DNA of 64,000 bases from Streptomyces cinerochromogenes (GCF_014648635.1 NZ_BMRM01000006.1:310001-374000), one strand, 5' to 3'. Shown: positions 1 through 9,488, numbered from the stretch's first letter. Notes: generated from the letters alone by a model not told the origin. Numbers and translations: made by a program.

Positions 1-140
1 TACAGCAGGAGATGGCCGGCCAGGATCGCGGCCTCCAGGGCCGTCGCCCTGAGCAGCGTCATCGACAGTCCGGCCAGTCTGCCGGGCCACATGCGGCGGC
101 AGAGCGGGAGAAAGAGCGGCAATACTCCGGTGACCTTCAT
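1..140 (-). CDS. N-terminal fragment of a lipase-like protein (partial)
   Basis: A reading frame begins with ATG at 140 on the minus strand and runs off the window edge after 46 codons. A strong ribosome binding site (GGGAGG) lies 7 nt upstream. The visible N-terminus is hydrophobic (VLPLFLPLC, later LEAAILAGHLLLY). It resembles the start of alpha/beta-hydrolase lipase/esterase proteins that I recall beside the mutase small subunit gene in Streptomyces. The catalytic part is outside the window, so the function is only a family-level guess. The gene itself is supported by codon bias and the ribosome binding site. Confidence 0.55.
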   Translation of the reverse strand, partial: MKVTGVLPLFLPLCRRMWPGRLAGLSMTLLRATALEAAILAGHLLL

Positions 141-363
141 GGCCGACCTCCCGTCGGCACGCGGGGGGCGGCTCGGTCCCCCGTGTGCCTTCATGTCCCA
201 CCATGTGATTTCCCCCTCGCCGCGTCCCGTAAAACTGCCGGTTGCGGGATGCTGGAGATAACGTTCGTTCACTTTCCGACGGTGGCGGAACGCGCCAAAA
301 GTGCGGTACTTGTCGGTACGGACGGAAGCCGATCGCTTCCGTGGTCGCTTGATGGAGGCAGTG

Positions 364-761
<398 letters not shown>

Positions 762-786
<25 letters not shown>

Positions 787-2441
787 GCGGCTGCCTCCGC
801 TTGCTCGGCGGGCGGTGCGGACGCGGCGAGTTCCCGTGTCATCGCCGCCCGCAGCCGCAGCGTCGTCACCAGCCGCTGGAACGCCTCCGCCCAGTAACCG
901 CCGGCGCCCGGAGCGGCGTCCTCCCGCTCGTCGGGTATCGCCAGCAGCGCCTCCAGCCGTACGGCGTCCGCCGGGTCCAGGCAGCGCTCGGCCAGCCCCA
1001 TCACCCCACTGAAGCTCCACGGGTAACTGCCGGCGTCCCGAGCGATGTTGAGCGCGTCCACGACCGCCTGGCCCAGCGACGGAGCCCACGGGACCGCGCA
1101 CACGCCGAGCAGCTGGAACGCCTCCGACAGGCCGTGCGTCGCGATGAACCCGGCGACCCACGCGGCCCGTTCGGCCGGCTCCAGCGCGGCCAGCAGCTTC
1201 GCCCGCTCCGCCAGGGACACCGCACCCGGGCCGCCGGCCTCCGGCGCCGACGGCGAGCCGAGCAGCGCCCGCGACCACGCGGCGTCCCGCTGCCGTACCG
1301 CGGCCCGGCACCAGGCCGCGTGCAGTTCGCCCTGCCAGCCGTCCGCCACCGGCAGCGCCACGATCTCCTCGGCCGTCCGCCCGCCGAGCCGCCCCGGCCA
1401 GGTGCCGAGCGGGGCGGCCTCCACCAGCTGCCCCAGCCACCACGACCGTTCCCCGCGGCCCGTCGGCGGGGCGGCCACCACACCGTCCCGCTCCATGCCG
1501 CCGTCGCATTCGAGCGGCGCCTCCACCACGATCGCCGGCGCGTCCCCGGTGCGGTCCAGGGCCACGCACGCCGTGGCCCGTACGGCCATCCGCGCGGCGA
1601 GCGCCGAGCCCGGCAGCGCCGACAGCAGCTCCGCCGCCGTCGCCCGGACGTTGCGGCTGCGGTCGCCCAACGCCTGCTCCAGGAAGGGCTCGTCCGCCTG
1701 CGACAGCCCCGCCCGCAGCGAGTCGAGGAACATCAGCCGGTCCTCCGCCCGCTCCGTCGCCCAGGTCGACGCCAGCAGCTCGCGGCCCAGCGCGGGCGTC
1801 CGGGCGCGCAGCGCGCCCAGCAGCGCCGCCCGCTCGGCGAACAGCCCCTCCTGCCACAGCCGGTGCACCGCCTCGGTGTCCTCCGGACCGGGCAGCGTGG
1901 CACCGCCGCCGGGCGCCGCGCGCACGGCGAACCGCCAGTCCGGGTTCAGCCGGGCCAGCCACAGCGCGCGCGGGCCCCCGAACGCCAGCGCCGCGGGGCG
2001 CAGGTCCGTACGGCCCCGGGCCGCGTCCAGCAGCGCGGGCAGCGCCTGCGGGGGCGCCGCGTACCCCTGCGCGTTGGCCGCCGCGAGCCACTGCGGGAGC
2101 AGCTCCATCAGGTCGGGGGAGCTGCCCCGCCGGCCGCCGGACCCGCCCCCGGAGCGGTCGGCGAGCAGGGTGGAGAGCCGGTGCGCCGCCCGCGCGGGCA
2201 GGGGCGGGCGGGGGTCGGCGGGTGCCCGCTCGGGCCGCCGTGCCGCCCGCGCGGGCCGCAGCCCGGCCCGCCGCCGTACGGTCGCCACGGCTGCCGCGTC
2301 GAGCAGCGCCACCGGCGCCGCACGGCCGGGCGCGGCGCCGGCAGGGGGACGCCGGTCGGTGCCGAGGAGCGCGGTGGTGACCAGCTCCTCCCAGGAGCCT
2401 TCCGGCGCTGTGGTGTCCCCGCCGGTGGGTGCCCCGTTCAT
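762..2441 (-). CDS. DUF5691 family protein of the MoxR/VWA/SWIM island
   Basis: A 559-residue protein starting at ATG 2441 with a good site (AGGGGAAGGG) upstream. The N-terminus has the DUF5691-like motif [12 protein letters not shown]. The rest is rich in Ala/Leu helices, with segments such as [20 protein letters not shown] that look like HEAT-type repeats (a helical protein-binding scaffold). It lies 44 nt downstream of the SWIM gene on the same strand and is presumably co-transcribed from the divergent promoter near 3855. No enzymatic motif is visible. By position it probably acts as a scaffold or adaptor with the SWIM, AAA and VWA proteins; that role is inferred from neighbourhood only. 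Confidence 0.8.
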
Positions 2442-2485
2442 CCCTTCCCCTTTCCCTGGGTGCGCGTGATCGTCCGTACGGCCGG

Positions 2486-3841
2486 TCAGCACAGCGGCAC
2501 CGCCTCTCCCGCCCCTTCCGGCCAGGCCGTGAGCGGGGTGAAACCGCGGTGGCCGCACTCGCCGAAGACGGTGACGGGGGCGCCGCCGGACAGGGCGACC
2601 AGCCGCCACAGGCCGGGCCGGGACCGGGCGGCCCGGCTCAGCGGCAGGGCCGTGTCCGTGTCCGCGTCGGCCAGCTGCCACCGGTCACCGTCCGGAACCG
2701 GTATCACCCGGTCCAGGGTGACGGGGACCGCGTCGAGCCACGGGTCCTCCCGCAGGGCTTCGCCGTACCGCTCCGCCGCCTGAGCGGTGTTCAGGCCCGG
2801 CGGGCGGAACCCGGCCGGGGCCGGCGGGGCGAACCGCTCGCCCAGGGCCGCCCGGGACCGGCCGGAGCCCGGATACGCCGTCAGCTCCGCGTCCAGGGCG
2901 AGGCCGACCGGCAGGGACAGCTCCGGCGCCCGGCCCGCCGCGCCGTAGGACAGCAGCAGCCGGGTACCGCCGGATTCGGCGCCGTGCAGCCATATCCGGC
3001 GCGTCGTCAGTTTCGGGTCCGCCGTGTCGTACTGGGCGAGGACCAGCCAGCGGTCGCGCACCGGCGGTCCGTCCGGGGTGACGGGCAGACCGAGCCGGGA
3101 GCGGACCGTGGCCGCGAGGCCCTCGGGCAGCCGGTCCCGGCGCAGCCAGCCCTGGTCGAGCAGGTGCAGCAGCGCGCACTCCTCCAGCAGCCGTGCCGGC
3201 CAGCCGGGGCCGGACGCCGGGATCGCCCCCAGTTCCCGCACCCGCGCGGCCAGTCCCGGTGCCTGGGCGTCGACCATGCGGGCCGCCGTCTCGTCCCACA
3301 GGCCGTAGCCGGCCTGCTCGGCCGTGGCCAGGCCGCCGCGCAGCAGGTCCGAAAGGCGCTGCTCCAGCTCGCTCGCGCCCGCCGTGACCCGCTCGGCCCG
3401 GCGCTCGGCCCGCCGCCGGGCCGCCTCCGGATCGGCGGGCGCGGCGGCCGGACCCCCCTCGGCCCGCGCCTTCTTCGCCTCGGCGCGTCCACGCCGGTCC
3501 GCGAGCCACCGCCCGGCCCAGTCCGGCGGCTGCGCGGCGGCCGGCACCGCGCCGTCGTCCCCCGCCCACAGCAGGAGCAGCCCGAGCGCGTGCTTGCACG
3601 GGAACTTACGGCTCGGACAACTGCACCGGTACGCCGGTCCGGCCGCGTCCGTCAGGTCCACCACCGTCTGGTACGGCCTGCTGCCACTGCCCTTGCACTG
3701 CCCCCACAGCGCCCCCTCTCCGCTCCCGGTCCCCGACCACGGCCCGGCCGCGCCGAGTTTGCTCCCCGCCTTGCGTGACGCGGCGTCAGGCGCCAGAGCC
3801 AGCACCTGGTCCGCGGTCCAGCGCACCCCCTGCTCAGTCAT
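2486..3841 (-). CDS. SWIM zinc-finger protein (YehQ-like)
   Basis: A 451-residue protein with a clear SWIM zinc-binding motif CSCPSRKFPCKH (CxC...CxH) in its first 100 residues, preceded by a SWIM-type strand region. SWIM fingers bind DNA or protein partners. The remainder is helical with no recognised catalytic motif. ATG 3841 is chosen because a TACCGT -10 box at 3849-3854 places transcription start almost on the ATG; there is no convincing Shine-Dalgarno sequence, so the mRNA is probably leaderless. The gene diverges from the AAA ATPase gene and shares a palindromic promoter region with it. E. coli yehQ is the comparable SWIM gene next to yehLMP. Confidence 0.85.
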   Translation of the reverse strand: MTEQGVRWTADQVLALAPDAASRKAGSKLGAAGPWSGTGSGEGALWGQCKGSGSRPYQTVVDLTDAAGPAYRCSCPSRKFPCKHALGLLLLWAGDDGAVPAAAQPPDWAGRWLADRRGRAEAKKARAEGGPAAAPADPEAARRRAERRAERVTAGASELEQRLSDLLRGGLATAEQAGYGLWDETAARMVDAQAPGLAARVRELGAIPASGPGWPARLLEECALLHLLDQGWLRRDRLPEGLAATVRSRLGLPVTPDGPPVRDRWLVLAQYDTADPKLTTRRIWLHGAESGGTRLLLSYGAAGRAPELSLPVGLALDAELTAYPGSGRSRAALGERFAPPAPAGFRPPGLNTAQAAERYGEALREDPWLDAVPVTLDRVIPVPDGDRWQLADADTDTALPLSRAARSRPGLWRLVALSGGAPVTVFGECGHRGFTPLTAWPEGAGEAVPLC

Positions 3842-3871
3842 GCCACCGACGGTAGGTCCCGCCACTGACAA
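3842..3871 (-). promoter_or_regulatory. RecA-independent DNA-damage-type promoter for the SWIM operon
   Basis: Read on the minus strand the sequence is TTGTCAGTG (3871-3863), an 8-nt spacer, then TACCGT (3854-3849). This matches the actinobacterial RecA-NDp consensus TTGTCRGTG-N8-TANNNT, which in mycobacteria is activated by PafBC after DNA damage. Predicted transcription start is at about 3842, next to the SWIM start codon. The match is seen in sequence; damage inducibility is inferred. Confidence 0.7.
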
Positions 3872-3919
3872 TCGCCCCGGCCAGCGCGTTCGTGCAGGTC
3901 AGAGCGATTGTCAGTGGCG
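3860..3919. repeat. 16-bp perfect inverted repeat in divergent promoter region
   Basis: CGCCACTGACAATCGC at 3860-3875 is the exact reverse complement of 3904-3919, with 28 nt between. Each arm contains the TTGTCAGTG element facing outward, so the repeat is two divergent copies of the same promoter or activator element. Confidence 0.9.
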
Positions 3920-3937
3920 TGGTGCACGGTGGGTGCC
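3908..3937 (+). promoter_or_regulatory. RecA-independent DNA-damage-type promoter for the AAA/DUF5682/VWA operon
   Basis: TTGTCAGTG at 3908-3916 is followed by 8 nt and CACGGT at 3925-3930. This is a good -35-like element with a weaker -10 that keeps A at position 2 and T at position 6. It would give a leader of about 37 nt before ATG 3974, which contains a Shine-Dalgarno sequence. It mirrors the minus-strand promoter. Confidence 0.55.
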
Positions 3938-3973
3938 AGATCCGAACCGGCCGAGCTGGAGGGGGCCTCAGCC

Positions 3974-5104
3974 ATGTCTGTGTCCGTGGAACCGACGACC
4001 GCCGCACCCGACCGCGACGAGACCGCGCAGGCGCTGCGACCGCACGCCGAGCACGCCTTCGCGGACGAACTCGCCGCGCTCGCCGCCCAGGACGACCGCC
4101 CGCGCCCCGCCCGCTGGAAGCTGTCGCCGTGGGCGGTGGCGACGTACCTGCTCGGCGGCACCCTGCCGGACGGCACGGTGATCACACCCAAGTACGTGGG
4201 CCCGCGCCGCATCGTCGAGGTCGCCGTCACCACGCTCGCCACCGACCGCGCCCTGCTCCTGCTCGGCGTGCCCGGCACCGCCAAGACCTGGGTGTCGGAG
4301 CACCTGGCCGCCGCCGTCAGCGGCGACTCGACCCTGCTGGTGCAGGGCACGGCCGGCACCCCGGAGGAGGCGATCCGGTACGGCTGGAACTACGCGCGGC
4401 TGCTCGCGCACGGCCCGAGCCGCGACGCCCTCGTGCCCAGCCCCGTCATGCGGGCCATGGCCGAGGGCATGACGGCCCGGGTGGAGGAGCTGACCCGCAT
4501 CCCGGCCGATGTGCAGGACACGCTGATCACCATCCTGTCCGAGAAGACCCTGCCCGTCCCCGAGCTGGGCGAGGAGGTCCAGGCGGTCCGCGGCTTCAAC
4601 CTCATCGCCACCGCCAACGACCGCGACCGCGGGGTCAACGACCTCTCCAGCGCGCTGCGCCGCCGCTTCAACACGGTGGTGCTTCCCCTGCCGGAGAGCG
4701 CCGACGCCGAGGTCGACATCGTCACCCGCCGGGTCGAGCAGCTCGGCCGCTCCCTGGACCTGCCGGCCGCGCCCGACGGCATCGAGGAGATCCGGCGGGT
4801 CGTCACCGTCTTCCGCGAGCTGCGCGACGGTGTCACCGCCGACGGCCGTACGAAGGTGAAGTCGCCCAGCGGCACGCTGTCCACGGCGGAGGCGATCTCC
4901 GTCGTCACGGGCGGCCTCGCGCTCGCCGCCCACTTCGGCGACGGCGTGCTGCGGCCGGGGGACGTCGCCGCCGGCATCCTCGGCGCCGTCGTCCGGGACC
5001 CGGCGGCCGACCGGGTCGTCTGGCAGGAGTACCTGGAGACCGTCGTCCGCGAGCGCGAGGGCTGGACCGACTTCTACCGCGCCTGCCGCGAGGTGAGCGC
5101 ATGA
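3974..5104 (+). CDS. MoxR-type AAA+ ATPase (YehL-like)
   Basis: A 376-residue MoxR-family AAA+ protein. Walker A GVPGTAKT is at residues 98-105, sensor 1 ATAND at about 212-216, and an arginine-finger region LRRRF at about 228-232. The Walker B position reads RVEELTR instead of the usual DEINR, so the canonical Asp appears replaced by Glu. MoxR ATPases typically work with VWA proteins as chaperones that remodel or insert cofactors into partner complexes. ATG 3974 is chosen for its GGAGGGGG site. The stop overlaps the next start (ATGA), indicating a tight operon with DUF5682 and VWA. Confidence 0.9.
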   Translation: MSVSVEPTTAAPDRDETAQALRPHAEHAFADELAALAAQDDRPRPARWKLSPWAVATYLLGGTLPDGTVITPKYVGPRRIVEVAVTTLATDRALLLLGVPGTAKTWVSEHLAAAVSGDSTLLVQGTAGTPEEAIRYGWNYARLLAHGPSRDALVPSPVMRAMAEGMTARVEELTRIPADVQDTLITILSEKTLPVPELGEEVQAVRGFNLIATANDRDRGVNDLSSALRRRFNTVVLPLPESADAEVDIVTRRVEQLGRSLDLPAAPDGIEEIRRVVTVFRELRDGVTADGRTKVKSPSGTLSTAEAISVVTGGLALAAHFGDGVLRPGDVAAGILGAVVRDPAADRVVWQEYLETVVREREGWTDFYRACREVSA

Positions 5105-7806
5105 CCGGCACCGAGGGGAGCACGGCGTACGCCTCCGGGCCGCTGCTGCTCGGGGTACGGCACCACGGGCCCGGCTCGGCGCGAGCCGTGCGGGCCGCGC
5201 TGGACGCCGCCCGTCCGGCGGCCGTGCTGATCGAGGGTCCGCCGGAGGCCGACGCGCTGATCCCGCTGGCCGCCGACCCGGGCCTGAAGCCCCCGGTCGC
5301 CCTGCTCGCCCACGCCGTGGACGAGCCCGGCCGCTCGGCCTTCTGGCCGTTCGCCGAGTTCAGCCCCGAGTGGGTGGCCGTCCGCTGGGCCGTGCAGCAG
5401 GGTGTCCCGGCCCGCTTCATCGACCTGCCGGCCACGCACACGCTCGCCTGGGAGCGGGACGCGCCCGTGCCGGGCGACGGGGACGGGGGCAGCGGGGGCG
5501 GGGACAGTGGGAAAGGGGACAGCGGGGGCGGGGGCGGAAGCAGCGGGGACGAGGAGAGGGGCGACGGGGACGAGGCGGTCCGTGTCGACCCGCTCGCCGT
5601 GCTCGCCGAGACCGCCGGGTACGACGACCCCGAGCGCTGGTGGGAGGACGTCGTCGAGCACCGGGGGCCGGGCGCCGACGGCCCCTGCGACCCCTTCGCG
5701 CCGTTCGCGGCGGTCGCGGACGCGATGGGCGCGCTGCGCGAGCGCCACGGCCCCGGCGGACGCGACCGGGACCTGGTCCGCGAGGCGCACATGCGGCTCC
5801 GGCTGCGCGAGGCCCGCAAGGAGTTCGGCGACGCCGTGGCCGTGGTGTGCGGCGCCTGGCACGTGCCGGCGCTGCGCGAGAAGACCAAGGTCACCGCCGA
5901 CCGGGCACTGCTGCGCGGCCTGCCCAAGGTGAGGACCGACCTGACCTGGGTGCCCTGGACGCACCGCAGGCTGGCCCGGGCGGGCGGATACGGCGCGGGC
6001 ATCGACTCCCCGGGCTGGTACGGGCACCTGTTCCGGGCCCCGGACCGGCCGGTCGAGCGCTGGCTGACCAAGGTGGCCGGACTGCTGCGCGAGGAGGACC
6101 GCGTCGTGTCCTCCGCGCACGTCATCGAGGCCGTCCGGCTCGCGGAGACCCTGGCGGCGCTGCGGGGGCGCCCGCTGCCCGGCCTCGGCGAGACCATGGA
6201 CGCGGTGCGCGCGGTGCTGTGCGAGGGCTCGGACGTGCCGCTGGCGCTGGTGCACGACCGGCTGGTGGTCGGTGACGTCCTCGGCGAGGTCCCGGAGTCG
6301 GCGCCCGCGGTGCCCCTGCAACGCGACCTGGCCCGGCAGCAGCGCTCGCTCCGGCTCAAGCCCGAGGCACTGGAGCGCGAACTGGAGCTGGACCTGCGCG
6401 GGGACACCGACGCCGGCCGCAGCCGGCTGCTGCACCGGCTCAGGCTGCTCGGCGTCGGTTGGGGGGAGCCGGCCCGGTCGCGGGGGAGCACGGGCACCTT
6501 CCGGGAGACCTGGCGGCTGCGCTGGGAACCGGAGCTGTCCGTGCGGGTCGCCGAGGCGGGCGTGTGGGGGACGACCGTACAGGCGGCGGCGCAGGCCAAG
6601 GCGGAGGCCGACGCGGCGGCGGCGCGCGCCCTCGCCGACGTGACCGCGCTCGCCGAGCAGTGCCTGCTGGCCGGCCTGACGGACGCGCTGCCCGTGGTGA
6701 TGCGGGTGCTCGCCGACCGGGCGGCCCTGGACACCGACGTCGGCCACCTCGCCCAGGCCCTGCCCGCCCTGGTCCGCTCCCTGCGCTACGGCGATGTGCG
6801 CGGCACCGACACCGGCGCGCTGGCCGAGGTCGCGGCGGGCCTCGCCGAACGGGTCTTCGTCGGCCTGCCGCCCGCCTGTGTCGCACTCGACGCGGACGCG
6901 GCGGAGGAGATGCGCGGTCACGTGGACGCCGTCCACCTGGCGGTGGGGCTGCTGGCGGAGAGCCTGGCGGCGTCGTCGGAGGGCGGCGGGAGGGCTGCTG
7001 CCGGCGCGTCGACGGGGGGCGACGGGCTTGCTGTCGGCGCGTCCGCAGCGGGGGCCGGGACGGGAGAGGGCGAGGCCCGTTCCTCCGTGGAGGGGACTGA
7101 GGGTGATGGCGGTGGCCCCGGGACGGGGACCGGCGCCGGGAGAGGCCCGGACGTCGGCGGGCCGGCCCCGCAGGGGCGCGGTCCGTACGTCGGGCGAGGT
7201 GGGCTGCGGGAGCGTTGGCGGGGTGTACTGCGGGCGTTGGCGGTGCGGGAGAACGCGGCCGGGGTGATCCGGGGGCGGGCCGTGCGCCTGCTGCTGGACG
7301 AGGGGGCGCTGCCGCCCCGGGAGGCGGCCCGGCTGATGGGGCTGGCGCTGTCGCCGGGTACGCCGCCCACCGCTGCCGCCGCCTGGGTCGAGGGCTTCGC
7401 CGGCGGAGGCGGACTACTGCTGGTGCACGACGAGCGGCTGCTCGGTCTGCTCGACACCTGGCTGACCGGGGTGCCGGCCGACGCCTTCACGGACGTACTG
7501 CCCCTGCTGCGGCGCACCTTCGCGGCGTACGAGCCGGGGGTGCGCAGAACCCTCGGCGAGCTGATCCGGCGCGGGCCGGGGGAGCGGCCCGGCGGGGCCG
7601 ACGCCCAGGCGGCCTCCGTCCCAGGCTTCGCCGCCGAAGCGGACACCGGGCGCGCCGACGCCGTTCTGCCGGTGCTGCGGCTGCTGCTCGGCCTGGACGC
7701 GGGCGACGGCACGGCGCACGAGACGTCCGCGCACGAGAGGGCGGCGCACGAGCGGGCGGCGCACGAGACGAGAGACGGCGACTGCCTCGCGGGGGTGGGC
7801 ACATGA
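5101..7806 (+). CDS. DUF5682 family protein (YehM-like)
   Basis: A 901-residue protein translationally coupled to the AAA gene (ATGA) and to the VWA gene (ATGA). The N-terminus LLLGVRHHGPGS, then LIEGPPEAD, and later VVCGAWHVPAL recall the G-x-x-H and E-x-x signatures of the TraB/TIKI/erythromycin-esterase-like superfamily. A hydrolase-like fold is therefore possible, but that is inference. It contains a Gly/Asp/Ser-rich low-complexity insert at about residues 120-158, a second Gly/Ala-rich linker at about 625-690, and an AHERAAHE repeat close to the C-terminus. These inserts look like flexible expansions of a conserved core. E. coli yehM occupies the same place in its cluster. Confidence 0.8.
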   Translation: MTGTEGSTAYASGPLLLGVRHHGPGSARAVRAALDAARPAAVLIEGPPEADALIPLAADPGLKPPVALLAHAVDEPGRSAFWPFAEFSPEWVAVRWAVQQGVPARFIDLPATHTLAWERDAPVPGDGDGGSGGGDSGKGDSGGGGGSSGDEERGDGDEAVRVDPLAVLAETAGYDDPERWWEDVVEHRGPGADGPCDPFAPFAAVADAMGALRERHGPGGRDRDLVREAHMRLRLREARKEFGDAVAVVCGAWHVPALREKTKVTADRALLRGLPKVRTDLTWVPWTHRRLARAGGYGAGIDSPGWYGHLFRAPDRPVERWLTKVAGLLREEDRVVSSAHVIEAVRLAETLAALRGRPLPGLGETMDAVRAVLCEGSDVPLALVHDRLVVGDVLGEVPESAPAVPLQRDLARQQRSLRLKPEALERELELDLRGDTDAGRSRLLHRLRLLGVGWGEPARSRGSTGTFRETWRLRWEPELSVRVAEAGVWGTTVQAAAQAKAEADAAAARALADVTALAEQCLLAGLTDALPVVMRVLADRAALDTDVGHLAQALPALVRSLRYGDVRGTDTGALAEVAAGLAERVFVGLPPACVALDADAAEEMRGHVDAVHLAVGLLAESLAASSEGGGRAAAGASTGGDGLAVGASAAGAGTGEGEARSSVEGTEGDGGGPGTGTGAGRGPDVGGPAPQGRGPYVGRGGLRERWRGVLRALAVRENAAGVIRGRAVRLLLDEGALPPREAARLMGLALSPGTPPTAAAAWVEGFAGGGGLLLVHDERLLGLLDTWLTGVPADAFTDVLPLLRRTFAAYEPGVRRTLGELIRRGPGERPGGADAQAASVPGFAAEADTGRADAVLPVLRLLLGLDAGDGTAHETSAHERAAHERAAHETRDGDCLAGVGT

Positions 7807-9008
7807 CACACGTACCGGACGCGACCGACATCACGGATGCCCTGGACACCAGGGACTCCACCGACCCCGCACGGGAGCGCCTGCGGCGGTGGCGGCTGGT
7901 GCTCGGCGGGGACCAGGCCGACGGTACCGGGTGCGCGCTGTCCGGCCGGGACGCGGCGATGGACGGCACGCTGGCCGCGCTCTACGGCAGGAGCGACAAA
8001 CCGCAGCCGGGCCGGGACCGGTCCGCGGGGCTCGGTGCCTCGGCGCCGTCCGTGGCGCGCTGGCTCGGTGACATCCGCGCCTACTTCCCGTCCTCGGTCG
8101 TCCAGGTCATGCAGCGCGACGCCATCGACCGCCTGGGCCTCGCCTCGCTGCTGCTGGAGCCGGAGATGCTGGAGGCGGTGGAGGCCGACGTGCACCTGGT
8201 CGGCACGCTCCTCTCGCTGCACAAGGCGATGCCGGAGACGACGAAGGAGACGGCCCGCGCGGTCGTGCGCAAGGTGGTCGAGGACTTGGAGAAGCGGCTC
8301 GCCACCCGCACCCGGGCCACCCTCACCGGCGCCCTGGACCGCAGCGCCCGTGTCACCCGCCCGCGCCACCACGACATCGACTGGAACCGCACCATCGCGG
8401 CCAACCTCAAGCACTACCTCCCCGAGTACCGCACGGTCGTACCGGAACGGCTCGTCGGCTACGGGCGGGCCGCGCGGTCGGTGAAGAAGGAGGTCGTGCT
8501 CTGCATCGACCAGTCCGGGTCGATGGCGGCATCCGTGGTGTACGCGTCCGTGTTCGGCGCGGTCCTCGCCTCGATGCGGTCGATCAGCACCCGGCTGGTC
8601 GTCTTCGACACGGCGGTCGTCGAGCTCACCGACCAGCTGGACGACCCCGTCGACGTGCTCTTCGGCACCCAGCTCGGCGGCGGTACGGACATCAACCGGG
8701 CGCTCGCCTACTGCCAGGCGCAGATCACCCGGCCGGCCGAAACCGTCGTCGTGCTGATCAGCGACCTCTACGAGGGCGGCATCCGCAACGAGATGCTGAA
8801 GCGGGTCGCGGCGATGAAGGCGTCCGGGGTGCAGTTCGTGGCGCTGCTCGCGCTGTCGGACGAGGGGGCGCCCGCCTACGACCGCGACCACGCGGCGGCG
8901 CTGGCCGCGCTCGGCGCACCGGCCTTCGCCTGCACGCCCGACCTGTTCCCGGAGGTGATGGCCGCCGCGCTGGAGAAGCGGCCGCTGCCCGTACCCGACA
9001 CGGCGTGA
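7803..9008 (+). CDS. VWA domain protein (YehP-like), MoxR partner
   Basis: A 401-residue protein ending in a von Willebrand A domain with a complete MIDAS metal site: DQSGSM at about residue 235, GGGTDINRAL downstream and LISDLYEGG after it. The N-terminal half is helical and lacks a known motif. VWA proteins encoded next to MoxR ATPases act as the substrate-recognition half of a chaperone pair. The start ATG 7803 overlaps the DUF5682 stop by 4 nt. It is the last gene of the plus-strand operon; a hairpin follows at 9201-9234. Confidence 0.9.
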   Translation: MTHVPDATDITDALDTRDSTDPARERLRRWRLVLGGDQADGTGCALSGRDAAMDGTLAALYGRSDKPQPGRDRSAGLGASAPSVARWLGDIRAYFPSSVVQVMQRDAIDRLGLASLLLEPEMLEAVEADVHLVGTLLSLHKAMPETTKETARAVVRKVVEDLEKRLATRTRATLTGALDRSARVTRPRHHDIDWNRTIAANLKHYLPEYRTVVPERLVGYGRAARSVKKEVVLCIDQSGSMAASVVYASVFGAVLASMRSISTRLVVFDTAVVELTDQLDDPVDVLFGTQLGGGTDINRALAYCQAQITRPAETVVVLISDLYEGGIRNEMLKRVAAMKASGVQFVALLALSDEGAPAYDRDHAAALAALGAPAFACTPDLFPEVMAAALEKRPLPVPDTA

Positions 9009-9200
9009 GTGGAACCGGCCCCGCGCGGGCACCCGGTGGACAGCCGGGCGCGGTGCCCGGAACAGCTCCGCGGGGTGACCGGTCCCGGGCGGTCGAAAGC
9101 CGTCGGCCCGTCCGGGCGGAGCCGCGCGGACGGGGTGGGTGGTCCCCATTGGGGTGGGGATCAAACGCCCCGGGGCCCCGTCGGGACGGGGCCGCCAGGG

Positions 9201-9234
9201 GGTCTCACCGGGTCCACCCCAGCCCGGTGAGGCC
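9201..9234 (+). terminator. Terminator-like hairpin after the VWA operon
   Basis: Arms GGTCTCACCGGG (9201-9212) and CCCGGTGAGGCC (9223-9234) pair over 12 bp with one G-T wobble and a 10-nt loop. There is no U tract, as is usual in Streptomyces. Confidence 0.6.
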
Positions 9235-9294
9235 TCGCACATCACCCGTACCGGATTCCTGTGACGGCACTCTGTGCCAGGGAACCCGGCATCA

Positions 9295-9310
9295 TGTGAC
9301 AGGTATCACC
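9295..9310. promoter_or_regulatory. CRP/FNR-like dyad upstream of sucC
   Basis: TGTGA-CAGGTA-TCACC has the TGTGA-N6-TCAC symmetry of CRP-family sites. It lies about 21 bp upstream of the putative -35 box of sucC. Streptomyces encodes a CRP homologue, but binding here is only inferred. Confidence 0.35.
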
Positions 9311-9330
9311 GCTCAGGTGTGACCCGCGAT

Positions 9331-9360
9331 TTAGAGGGCCCCCGCAAGCAGCGATAACCT
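9331..9360 (+). promoter_or_regulatory. Candidate vegetative promoter of sucCD
   Basis: TTAGAG (9331-9336), an 18-nt spacer and TAACCT (9355-9360) fit the HrdB-type pattern TTGNNN/TANNNT loosely. This would give a leader of about 120 nt before the sucC GTG. Confidence 0.4.
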
Positions 9361-9488
9361 GCGAGACGGACATGCCGCGCGCTCGGACACCGTGTGCGCT
9401 TCCCTAGTGACAGCGGACGTCACGTTGCCCTTCGCGGCACGCCCACGCATCCAACGAACCGCGAGATCACTGATAGGGACGGAAGCGC

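Larger units (their letters stand above)
9009..9488. other. Non-coding gap before sucC: terminator and sucC control region
   Basis: This 480-bp gap holds a small hairpin at 9044-9060 (CCGGGC/GCCCGG), a strong hairpin at 9201-9234 that probably ends the VWA operon, a CRP-like dyad at 9295-9310 and a likely sucC promoter at 9331-9360. No convincing short coding frame was seen. Confidence 0.7.

Noticed and set aside
3892..5100. Upstream extension of the DUF5682 frame
   Set aside because: The extension overlaps the AAA gene in another frame and has no conserved content; ATG 5101 with the ATGA overlap is the natural start.
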